Positions 1-11,600 of a stretch of DNA of 64,000 nt are shown in pieces. Within the stretch, counting starts at the first letter, position 1. Every line of letters begins with the position of its first letter. Origin of the DNA: Macrostomum hystrix (Eukaryota; Platyhelminthes; Macrostomidae); assembly GCA_950097015.1 (NCBI GenBank), contig CATNEN010000025.1, positions 6,500,001 through 6,564,000 on the forward strand, given 5' to 3'. The notes under the pieces are model-generated. The model made no database searches. It saw only the letters and a list, made by a program, of their open reading frames with translations, and had not been told where the DNA came from. The position numbers and the translations under genes are program-made.

Positions 1-130
1 CTCAAGCCTTCTCTCCGCGGCTGCGCCGAAAATTAATATGGCCTCGCCACGGAGTCGAGCTCAGGGACCTTGGCGTGAGATGCAAATGCGTTAGGCCTCT
101 CTGCTACTCGTCCCCTCCCCCTACGAAACC
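1..130 (-). repeat. SINE family 1, copy A (cut by window edge)
   Basis: This is the head part of the interspersed repeat seen in full at 1605-1957, 26905-27255 and 53738-54078. It shares the 'tcaagccttctct' stretch, the 'tggcctcgcc' stretch and the tRNA-like 'gagctcagggaccttgg' segment. Read on the minus strand, the right end holds the tRNA-like promoter region. It lies in the intron before the first visible PLD exon. Confidence 0.7.
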
Positions 131-225
131 TTATATTATGGCCCTCTATTAACAGTAATGGGGAAATACCCCTTGGTACCGAAACGGGCGGAAAAATAGC
201 TTCATATTTTGCACGCTGCCAATAG

Positions 226-3200
226 GGCCTGTCAGACGACTCGGATTCGGACGACATCGAGTGCTTCCCGGCCGACATGATGCAGCCTCTGCTGCGCTCG
301 GTCAATAAGGGCGACAGGTCGGTGGGGCAGCTAAAGCACAACAGCTGGCTCTCTCACCGAATCGCTGTTGAACGACACCTCGGCTCCGTGCAGCGTAAGC
401 TAGTTGAACTGCGTCGGCAGCAGGTTCAAAGTCAGTCAACCAACGAGACAGCGGCTACAGGATCTTCTTCTGGCACAGCCGGTACATTCCAGACAGACCA
501 GAAGCAACTGTATAAGCACAAACAGTTGCTGATTGAGTCCTTTGAGACAGGTTCTGGACTGCATGCGCCGATTCTGAAGCGGCACGTTGCAGTGAAATAC
601 GACGGCTCACGATTCACCACTAGGCTGTTTCCCGGCTTGGACTATGCTAATAACCGCTTGCTGAACCTCACCGATGAGCATTACAGCCACCCGGACAATC
701 CGCCCAGCTCGCTAGACCCTGACCGGGAGCCCCGACTGCCCATTCACTCTGTGGGCCTCGCGATCTTTGGCAGTGCGGCAAGGGACGTAGCCAGGCACTT
801 TATTCAGCGTTGGAATTTCGCGTGCTCCAACGTCTATCGACAAGGTGAGCGGAAGGCGAGAACGGTAGTGTTCATTCACGAATAATATTGATTTTCATGA
901 ATTAATAGTGTTTCTTTATTACTCTCTCTAGCCAGAAAGCCAGTCGTAGTCGGAAATCACGGAAGAGCGCTTGAGTCTTTCCTACGCAAGCCGTTGCTAG
1001 TGCCTCGCTTCTACGTCGATCATGACTTGGAGGACTGCGAACTGTTAGTATGTCGCACCGAGTGCCTTCGGAGCGTCCTCGAGTACCCGAACGCTGACCG
1101 GCGACTCAGCCTTTCTAACCAGACTGTCAACGTGCTTGTGCTCAACCTGGACGAGCAACACAGTCATCAGTGCGGCTTCGGTAACGAAGGTTGTCAGCAG
1201 CAGAAGAACCAGCAGCAACACAAAGAAGAGAAGCAGCAGCCACTACGTCAGACCCAGCAGGCTCAGCAGCCGTCGCAAATGACGGACAGAGGCAAATCTG
1301 GCAAAGATGCTTCAGGCGATGATGTAATGCATGAAATAGCTAGCAACGAGCAGATGCTGCAGGGCGCCAATGTGGCCAGCATGCCAGTCTTCCTCTCTGA
1401 GAAGTCAGTCAACAATCTGGAGGGTAACGAGATGGTACAGGATGAGGTGAAGCACTTTTATTACACTTCTGCCTCTGCATACACACGTACACTTGTAGAT
1501 GTAGATGTACCTTACATGTCAAGGTACTTACCTTAAAAGATGTAAGATACATGTGTACGTTTATAACTTTAGATACTGTATTTAAACGAAGTAATAACAA
1601 TAATTGCAGAAGGGCTGTGAGCAATGCCACATCATTTGGTGACACTAGACCAGCAGCCAGCGAGGAGGCAATTCTGCCCATTCCGCTGACTCCTGAGCAC
1701 GCACGCACACCGATACTGTACGCAGGCATGAGCTTACACGGATGTGTACATCTGCCCTGACTTTCTCATCGTCAGGCAGTGTACACTCTCACTGTGCCTT
1801 GGAGGTTGGCCTCAATGGCGTAAATTGCACGACAATCTCCAAGCCTTCTCTCTGCGTCTGTGCTCCAAATGAATGTGGCCACGCCGCGGAATCGAACTTA
1901 GGACCTTAGTGCAAGAGGCAAATGCGTTAACTGCTCTGACACCGACCCCAACCCAGGTGTGTATATTTGCCTTGAATGTTTCATCGTCAGGCAGTGTAAT
2001 GCTGATGGTTGGGTCTTAAAAGCGGGATTCTACAACAAAATCCTAGCCTGCATGACACACCTGTATGAGAGCATTTGCACAATTTTTGGTTCGCGTTACT
2101 GCTCCTTCACTTCATCCTCTAGCAAACTAATCAGAGATGCCATTAGAAAATAATTCTGACGCACCTGCACATTGCTCACCGATTGAAAGGAGTTCATCAA
2201 CTGTCTGGAGCGCCTATCGCAGGGTCGCTTACCGTACTCATGCCGGGTGACAGTACTCCGCTCACTGGGCAAATGGTCCGGCGGGTTGTACAGGCATCAG
2301 GAGGAGCGCAGCATTTTGCAGGCCTACTACAACGCCATCAAGACTGCTAAGCGATTTCTCTACCTGGAGAGCGAGCTGTTTGTCTCGCAGTCTCGCAACC
2401 GGTGCTCAGCCACCGCTCTGGTGCAGAACAGGATCAGCTTCTATATGTACAAGCGCATCCTGGCGGCCAGGCAGGTCGGCGAGCCATTCAAAATCTACCT
2501 GGTCATGCCGCTGCTGCCGAAGTATCATGGCCGCCTGCTGAGCGGGACAGATGGCGATTATATGAATCGGCGGGCGATGCATCACGTCTATAGCGCCATT
2601 TTTCGAGGCGAAGACTCGCTGGTGCGTTGGCTGCTTTTGATTGGCTGTCTTCACTAGCGAGCTCACTAAAATTATAGAATTGAAAGAAAATGTACATGCA
2701 CAACTGCAGGTCTTGCGCAACGCTTCCAAAGGCTTCTATTGTAAGATATCTATTGCAAAATCAATACTCAATGAAGCATTTAAGCTCATGACAAAGGGGA
2801 TATTTGCAAGGTTGGGCGATATGAACATGTACTATAGGAGCTTAAATCCTACTGGCGTTTAACGCCATCTCAGGAAATATTTCCACTGTGGCAATTGATT
2901 TCGCGGTATCTTGAAGTCATTGGCCGTGCATAAAGTCTGCAATGCCCGCCTTTATTGTCTATCATTTTTCCTAATATTCTCCGATCCCGCAGGTGCACAG
3001 GCTATTGCAGCGCAACATCGCTCCAGACGAGTACCTCAGCGTCTGCAGCCTTCAGAAATACGAGCGCATACCGGATGGCTGGCTGGCGCAGGACATCTAC
3101 GTGCAGAGCAATTTGCTCATCGCCGACGACCGACTAGCAATCATCGGCAGCCCGTCGGTCACGGACCGCGGCCTGCTTGGCTACAAGAACTCCGAGTTGG

Positions 3201-3895
3201 CGGTGCGGCTGGAGGATCCGCCGAGTAGTTTGGGCGTTGGCAGAGGCGACAGCGGCGGTGGCAATGGCTTCGTCCGATCGCTCCGACTGACACTGTGGGG
3301 CGAGCACCTGGACATGCCGGCCAAATTCCGCGAGGCGGCCATCGGTGACCCAGGCGAGGCCGCCGTCTGGAGCCTGTGGCGTGGTCGGGCTACCAAAAAC
3401 TCGCAGATCATGTACGAGGTGCGTCCCATAAGCGTACCTCACAAGATAGAACATAGTCAGAACATAGCTACAGCATGACGTGCACAACAGCAGCTAGCTC
3501 TTTCAAGGCGTATCCCATTAGGCTAGAACGTACATGATACTTTACACATCCCTTTTCCTGGGATTTGATTCATTCCAATTCCCTGATAAAAATGGCGCAC
3601 CAAAACGAACAATAACTCACACCCCCAGGTATTCCGATCGGTGCCAAACAGCGCTGCAAACACAATTGAACGCCTTCGTGACTTCACCTCGCTGAATTAT
3701 CTGCGGCGTCGAGCCAAACTCTACTCGAACAGTCGGAATACCGTCGTCCAGGGCCTGGAGAAGCTCGCCAGCTTCTGCGGCAATCTGGTTCGCTATAGCG
3801 GCCACTTCCTGGAGGGTAACGATCTGGGCCGCGTCGACGATGTTGACAAACGCTGGCGCGCAACCCTGCTATGGCCGGACTTCTCTTTAGTCTGA
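226..3895 (+). CDS. Phospholipase D (PLD1/2 type), 3' part, degenerate second HKD motif
   Basis: Five exons are visible: 226-844, 932-1446, 2190-2621, 2993-3418 and 3629-3895. All have GT-AG borders and matching phases, giving about 752 residues; the 5' exons lie outside the window. Family hallmarks are the block 'KAARDVARHFIQRWNF' type (here GSAARDVARHFIQRWNF, exon 1), 'VTVLRSLGKWSGG', 'YLESELFVS', 'AMHHVYSAIFRGEDS' and 'LLIADDRLAIIGSPSVTDR'. Canonical PLD cleaves phosphatidylcholine to phosphatidic acid, using one His and one Lys from each of two HxKx4D motifs. Here the second motif (codons at 3104-3112) reads Q-S-N instead of H-S-K; only the Asp is kept. The first motif is upstream of the window. 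A glutamine-rich insert (about 1190-1290) separates the two halves, and the usual C-terminal 'EVWT' end is absent. It is probably a pseudoenzyme or a regulatory paralogue. The reading frame is intact, so a simple dead pseudogene is less likely. Confidence 0.85.
1605..1957 (-). repeat. SINE family 1, copy B (full length)
   Basis: This is a roughly 350-bp interspersed repeat in a PLD intron. On the minus strand it begins with a tRNA-like head: an A-box-like region around 1925-1940 and a B-box-like 'aagttcgattcc' around 1888-1900. A conserved body follows that includes 'tctgccctgactttctcat' on the plus strand. The tail next to 'aataattgcag' at the left end is rich in TTATT on the minus strand. 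Head, body and tail match copies C and D in the same order. Confidence 0.8.
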
Positions 3896-5602
3896 CGACA
3901 TTTGCGGGAGAGAGTTCGCAATTTGTTGATTCTAATGAAAACATTTCTTGAGGCAATCTAACATGATTTGTTCTCCAAATTAAATAATTTAATGCACCTA
4001 TCTCTAAATCTGAGTATCTCTAAATATGGTAAATCCGATTCACCATGGACACATTAATCTAGGGTCAGGCTTTCTAGACGATTGTCTGCAAATGGCAAAT
4101 AATTGATTTATTATAGTCCAAAACATCTCTCATTCGTGGTGGGTGTTATCCTCTGTAATTTTTATTAGAAAAATGCTAGTTAACATAAATTATTTCTAAT
4201 TTATTAAAAAGTTTCAACTTTGTAATACTTACATTATTTCACAAATTATATGCATAAACATTATATCTTTAAATACAAGAAATGTACTACATTCACTAAC
4301 TGTCAGAATTGCCAGAAATGAGTTACAAATCCCGGAAATCTAAGCAAGATCCTAGATCCAACATCCACTATTCATGATGCATGATAAAAAATTGTGCGTG
4401 AAGAAGGAATTTAAGTTTTTTCATTTTAAGCGTCTTTTAAAATATTTTTGATTCGATGGCTTCGGTGGCTAGGTCTCTTATGTACTGCGTTGTTGAAATA
4501 ATATCAATACAATCAAATATCAATATAAGAATGGATTAAAATGCATTAATATTATCTCTTGAATAGTGCATTCACGATAGAATATTTTTTGCGGCAAATA
4601 TTAAATGTATAGTATTTAAAACAAATTCACATAGAAGTTTTCTACACTGAAATATATTGAAACTATTAAAATATATCTCATTGGATAGATATTTTATTAT
4701 TATTTGTTTTTACTGCTTTTATTTTTTATTAAGAAGTAGCTTTACTTCTGTTGGCAAGACAACTTACTTAGGTGGCATAATTTAACGTCATGTTTTTTGG
4801 TAATTTATTGATAATCGTCATATGCAAAGCGACGCATTCTGCACTTTCATGTTTACACGAGACCAGATACGCATTACTTTTTACCAATGCGCATCGGTAA
4901 TATCGATCATATCGAAATCATATCGAAATATTTGATCGATATCGAATATCGATCAAATATATAATTATTTGATCGATAAGAATAGACTCGATGTAAATAG
5001 ACCGCCTCGTTTTATTTAATGAATAACAAAGTACGTGTATGGATAAATTTGCAGCCTAGATCGACTTACAGTTAATTTTAAAAGTAGTTTTTGTCAGCCC
5101 AGTATGAAGCCAATGTTTGAATTTGTTTCTTGTCTTGCATACAGTTTAATTTTGAAGAATCAAGTTTCAGCTTATAATTATGTAGTTTTGATCATACAAA
5201 ATTTAGATGGCTAGATGGCTAAATTTAGATTCTCTAATTCAAAATGAAAATTTATAATACATTTTCAACTGTACTGGAGAAGTAATTCTGTTGTAAAAAA
5301 GTTGTTTGTAAATTTTATGTATTTATATATTTTATAATATGAAGCCCTATATAAAGCGACATTCGATAATATGATATTGAAATGAAATTATAATATAATA
5401 AACAATAGCTCAAATCTACATAGCTTATAAATTATTTTTGGTATATTTTTGTGTAAACATTAGTTTTTTATATTCTAAGCGTCATATGTTTAAAACTGAT
5501 ATTAGTGCGAAAAAAATTCTAAAACTATAACGAAAACCTAATTGGTGTTTTAACAACAACGACAATTACAGCCATATACACCAACCTGCCTGCCTGCCTA
5601 CG
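3896..5602. other. Intergenic, AT-rich, between PLD and ODAD2
   Basis: There is no credible open reading frame, RNA gene or tandem array. The base composition is markedly AT-rich. At about 4893-4985 there is a cluster of TATCGAT/ATCGATA-type palindromes. The region must hold the PLD 3' flank and the ODAD2 promoter, but no TATA box or start site can be assigned with confidence. Confidence 0.6.
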
Positions 5603-8600
5603 ATGGGTCTCACACTGACCAAAGCCGCTGATTTGCTAGACGGTAACAAGCTGGACTTCAGTCCTGCCAATCAGATTATTCTCACCGACGTTCTCAAGAC
5701 TGTCGATGGCTATTCGCGCAACAATCCTATTGGCGGCAAGATGAAGTTCAACCAGCCGTTGGTCTGGGAGTCGACCGTCACGTTTGAAGACTTCAAGAAG
5801 ACTGAAAGATTTCCGGAGTCGTGAGTTAAAAAGATTCTTGAATTGGCTATCAATAACTCGTACGTGCATATTAAGGACAGTTTTAATATCGATAAATTTG
5901 CTTTTTACTATCAGGGAAGAGCAGAACACCTTGAAGCTTGACGACCTTTTGACTGTGACTAAGCAGGAGTCTGGGGCGGTGCTCGTGGAGTGTCACAACT
6001 TCGATACGCTTCAGCTGGTCCTGGACGCCTACCGTGGCAAGAAGACCGCTGAGATGCGCGCCTGCCTTGAAGGTTGGTCCGATGTGTCCGATTTCAGCTA
6101 TATTTCCTTGCATTCATTGAAAGTGCATGATTTCCAACAATCCAATTTACGAATTTCCAGCAAATTTGGATCCGGTAACGAAAATCCTTGGCGACCGATA
6201 CGCCTGCAACACCGAGGACGACGTCGAGTTCTACAAGCGCACGGAGGAGGATCTGCAGGGCGAGGACGTCAGCTTCGAGGAGTTCGAGAAAAAGAAGGTT
6301 GTTCTGAAGATGGCCATGGAGTTTCACAACTTGGATGTTCGCATGCTGCGCACAATTCAGGGTCTAATTTCAAAGTAAGAAATTAGTCAAAAAATTAATT
6401 TCAATGTTATCTCATCATGCTATCTAATCATTTAAAGTGCTACTGTCAGTAGAGCTGTTCAGATAGAGGGAAAAGTAAACATTTTTTACACAGAGATGCA
6501 CGCTTATCGCCGCGCCTGGTTGAGGCCGAATTCGACTGCCTGAAGGAGCTCTCCGGCTCCGAGGAGGAGCATCCGCTGCGCGACATCGAGCCGGTGCCGT
6601 GTGAGTACTGCTCAAATATTATACTTTTGGACGTTTTCAAAGGGAATAAAGAATGATAATACTTTTCTGCGTTTGAGCCTAATGAGCTGATGTGAATACA
6701 CTGAATGAGCTGTTGTGTGAGTACACTGAATGAGCTGTTGTGTGAGTACACTGAATGAGCTGTTGTGTGAGTACACTGAATGAGCTGTTGTGTGAGTACA
6801 CTGAATGAGCTGTTGTGTGAGTACACTGAATGAGCTGTTGTGTGAGTACACTGAATGAGCTGTTGTGTGAGTACACTGAATGAGCTGTTGTGTGAGTACA
6901 CTGAATGAGCTGTTGTGTGAGTACACTGAATGAGCTGTTGTGTGAGTACACTGAATGAGCTGTTGTGTGAGTACACTGAATGAGCTGTTGTGTGAGTACA
7001 CTGAATGAGCTGTTGTGAGCAGTAGGAGTATCCCAAATGAGCTCACTGAATGAGCATTAGCAAGTAAATTTAAAGAGCTGCCAGCGCACTTCTTGAGGGA
7101 CCACATCCGTCCTATTAAACTGTCGTTTTTTACCCGCAGGCTACACCCACGTGTTCAGCAATGGATATAGGGCGCCAAATTTTCGCCAACTGCAGAGCGA
7201 CATCGCATACTTTCAGGTTTATCTGCGAGACACTGACGACCTATGCGTGACCGCTAGCACTAAGGGCTGGTTTATCAATAAGGTAATTTTCCTGTTTGGC
7301 TTGCTCTTGATCTACCCGGTTCACTGTTCTGAAAAGAAATCCCAAACTGCAGGGCTACAGCAAGGACACCAACGACGTAGACTTCGAGCGCCGCTCGGAT
7401 CTCTACGGCAGCCTGTTCGCACTGTTGCGCGACCGCAGTCGACACTTTCGCGAGCGGACCAGCCGCCGCGGCGCCGACGGTGAGGCTGGCATCGCCGACG
7501 AGGCGACCGATGGCGCCGAGAAGCCTGATCAGGAGGGCGACGCCGGCCAGCAGGCTGCCAGGGAGGAGGCCGAGGAGCGGAAGAAGGACCCGACTCTGCG
7601 CTGGACGAGTCTGGGCACCAGCGAGCAGCAGGGTCGCGAGGGTCGCGAACGCCGCAGCGCCAGGCAGCAGCAGGTCGGGTCTGGCGGCGCCGCTCAGCAG
7701 TCGGACGAGAGCGACTCGGAATCCGGCACGGACGAGGAGGAGGACGCTGTCGAGCGTCGGCACGAGAGTAACGCCGACCTGCCAAGCGAGTACTGGCAGA
7801 TCGGCAAGTTCGTGCGCTACCTGAAGGGCGGCAATCAGACAAGCACCATCATCTCGCTGTGCGCCCTTCGCGACTTCCAGCTGAACACTGAGGTTTGCCA
7901 GCTGGCCATTCGCGATGTTGGCGGCCTCGAGGTGCTGCTGAACCTGCTGGAGACCGAGGAGAACCGCTGCAAAATCGGCTCGTTAAAGATCCTGAAGGAG
8001 ATCTCGCAGAATCCGCAGATTCGTCGCGCCATCGCCGATCTTGGCGGCCTGCAGACTCTGGTGAACATCCTGAAGGAGCCCAGCAAGGATCTGAAGTGCC
8101 TGGCAGCCGAGACTATCGCCAACGTGGCCAAATTCCGTCGAGCTCGCCGCATCGTCCGGCAGCACGGCGGCATCCGCAAGCTGGTGGCGCTCCTTGACTG
8201 TCCGGCGCTGAACGGGCCGACCTCGCCGGAGATTGAACGTGACATCGAGGTGGCCCGCTGCGGAGCCCTGGCCCTCTGGTCGCTGAGCAATTCGACCAAG
8301 AACAAGCGAGCCATGAAGCGGGCCGGAGTTATTCCGCTCCTTGGCAAGCTGCTGAAGTCCCGCCACGAGGACATGCTGATCCCTGTGGTCGGCACCCTGC
8401 AGGAATGCGCCTCTGAGCCCGACTATCGCGTTGCCATCCGCACCGAGGGCATGGTGGAGGATCTTGTGAAGAACCTCAAGAGCGACAACGCTGAACTGCA
8501 GATGCACTGTGCCTCCACCATCTTTAAGGTTGGAGCTTCTTTGGAAAGAATTTTCCTCACTATTTTATTGTTCATAATGCTTGTCCAAAACCCGACTCAG

Positions 8601-11600
8601 CGGGTCGACTGGCCGAGCGGTGAGCCACCCCACTCTCGCACCAAGGTCCCCGAGCCCGAATCCACATTCATTTTGGGCGCAGCCGTGAAGAGAAGGCTTT
8701 TGGGCTTGAAGTGAAATTCGAGCCACCCCACAACCCGCAACCGCAAAACCGGCACCCCAAAAACCCACATACCCATGACCCGCCACCCCATGACCCGCCA
8801 CCCAAAGACCCGCCACCCCATGACCCGCCACCCAAAGACCCGCCACCCCATGACCCGCCACCCCAAAACCCGCCACCCCATGACCCGCCACCACATAACC
8901 CGCCACCCCATGACCCGCCACCCCATAACCCGCCACCCTATGACCCGCCACCCCATAACCCGCCACCCAAAGACCCGCCACCCTATGACCCGCCACCCCA
9001 TAACCCGCCACCCCATGACCCGCCACCCCATAACCCGCCACCCTATGACCCGCCACCCCATAACCCGCCACCCTATGACCCGCCACCCTATGACCCGCCA
9101 CCCCATGACCCGCCACCCAAAGACCCGCCACCCCATGACCCGCCACCCCAAAACCCGCCACCCCATGACCCGCCACCACATAACCCGCCACCCCATAACC
9201 CGCCACCCCATGACCCGCCACCCCATGACCCGCCACCCAAAGACCCGCCACCCCATGACCCGCCACCCCAAAACCCGCCACCCCATGACCCGCCACCACA
9301 TAACCCGCCACCCCATGACCCGCCACCCCATAACCCGCCACCCTATGACCCGCCACCCTATGACCCGCCACCCCATGACCCGCTACCCCATGACGACCCA
9401 ACGACCCGCGGCCGCCATCGCAAGTTTTCCAACCCCCGATTTCGCCAACCCAGTGCGCAGAGGAGGAGGAGACGCGTGACCTTGTGCGGTCCTACGATGG
9501 TCTGGAGCCTATGGTCAGCCTGCTGGGCAAGACGGACAACAAGGAGCTGCTGTCGGCGGCCACAGGAGCCATCTGGAAGTGCTCCATGTCGCCAAAGAAC
9601 ATTCAGAAGTTTCAGGAGTTGAACGTCATCGAAAAACTGGTCCGCCTGCTCAGCGATCAGCCAGAAGAGGTGAGTAAATGGTTTTCAGTTTTTGTCTTCT
9701 TTTTATTGAGTTTCTCTTGTTTTGGCGGAAATTTCTTTAGCTTAATTTCATACTGCTGCTAGTAGCATGTGCGAGTTCTTCAGATTCCTTTTGCTTTGTT
9801 GCAATGCACATTATCTTAACTAAAGAAATTTATGTTTTAAGCAAGTCATCTTTTTTAATTAAAAAAATATGATCGTGCCTTGAAAAAATACAAATCGAAA
9901 TTTATAAACAAACGAAAAAAATTATTTTCGTTTATACGCTTTCGAAACCCACGCAAACCTGTTTTTCGTTTCAGCCTAAAATTTGCCTCGATTTTTTACC
10001 TTTTTAATTGCTTTTTGCTTAATCAACACAGGAAGTAGCAGACAGTGTTATAATTTATGGACCTTCCACATTTGCAGCAATGGGAGCCTGTGGGTTCGAA
10101 CCATCGACCTCCCTATGTAAATCTGGAGCAGCATTTGGGCACACAACAGCCTCTGCGTTTCCTATAAACCTAGTTCGAAGTTTTCAAAATCAAGCCTAGC
10201 AACAAAGCATGCCCAGAAATTTCCACATTTTAACCTGTTTGCATGGTCGATTTTTTCCTGAATTTATTTATACCTTTTACCGATTTTTAAACCATCCTAC
10301 TGACCCGGACGAAATGCAAGTAGTGTAGATGAATATGCTTGCCTATTTGATAAAAATTCCAGAACAGATGGTGGAGCATGGACCCTGATCTGTTGCTAAC
10401 TTCCATGGGATATAATGTGCGTGCGTTGCAGCCTAAAGCCACGCCAATGATAATCCCTAATCCCAATCTTCTAATCACAGATTTCTGTCAGTGCACGAAC
10501 GAGAGAAATTATCACTTGGCTTTATATACTTGCTTGTCACCCGCCTTGCTTTAAAACTGATCTCAAATCCCATTTTTAATCAGAAGAAAATAACTTGAAA
10601 TCGAAATTACTCAATTTCAGAGGTAGGCTGATTGAGGAACCTTACCTTCTTGTGTTCACCTAAAAATCACAATCACATTTTTGGGTCATTTTACTGCCTC
10701 ACAAATCTGTCAAGTATTTATAATTTTTTTATACCAGTGTAAGAGAACCCGACGTTGTTACGTGTTAGACATTGATTTCTTGCAGGAAAATGTTTTGTGT
10801 GCAAACACACGTACAATGTAAAAAAACTACGTCATAGATGACGCTTGAGTAAAAACGTTTGCAAGCGTATTACGGTAGAATAATAAAAATACTTACTTGT
10901 TAGAAATACTAATATTAGTAATTGTCGATAGTTTTAGTGCGCAAAAGTAAACAAAAAAACACGACAGGGAAATTTTTGTAATTCAGGAAAGAGTTTAAAG
11001 ATAAAAAAATCGAAAAAACTTGATTTCCAAATGTAAATTTCTTTAAAATCTAAGATTTCTTTAAAATGCAATATTACATGGAAATCTAAGGCTTTTCAGC
11101 AATCAGAGGCTTCTTGGAAATCGATGATTTCTTCGAAAGCAATGGTTTCTCGGAAGTAGGTGGCATCTTGGAAAAGAAACAAAATTGATAGCTTTTTAGA
11201 TATCAATGATTTTTCGGAAATCAATTACTCCTTAGAGATCTTCGGTTTCTTTTACAAAAAATGATATGGTAAACATAGTTTCCTTCGAAAAATCCGAAGA
11301 TTTCTTAGAAACCGAAGATTTCTTAAAAACCGAATATTTCTTAGAAACGAAGATTTCTTAAAAACCGAAGATTTCTTAGAAACCGAAGATTTATTAGAAA
11401 CCGAAGATTTCTTAAAAACCGAAGATTTCTTAGAAACCGAAGATTTCTTAAAAACCGAAGATTTCTTAGAAACGAAGATTTCTTAAAAACCGAAGATTTC
11501 TTAGAAACCGAAGATTTCTTAAAAACCGAAGATTTCTTAGAAACGAAGATTTCTTAAAAACCGAAGATTTCTTAGAAACCGAAGATTTCTTAAAAACCGA

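Noticed and set aside
8723..9400. Long open frames on both strands, encoding Pro-His-Asp or Gly-Trp-Arg-Val repeats
   Set aside because: They arise from a 15-bp repeat without stops inside ODAD2 intron 6. The flanking exon phases join correctly only if the segment is spliced out.
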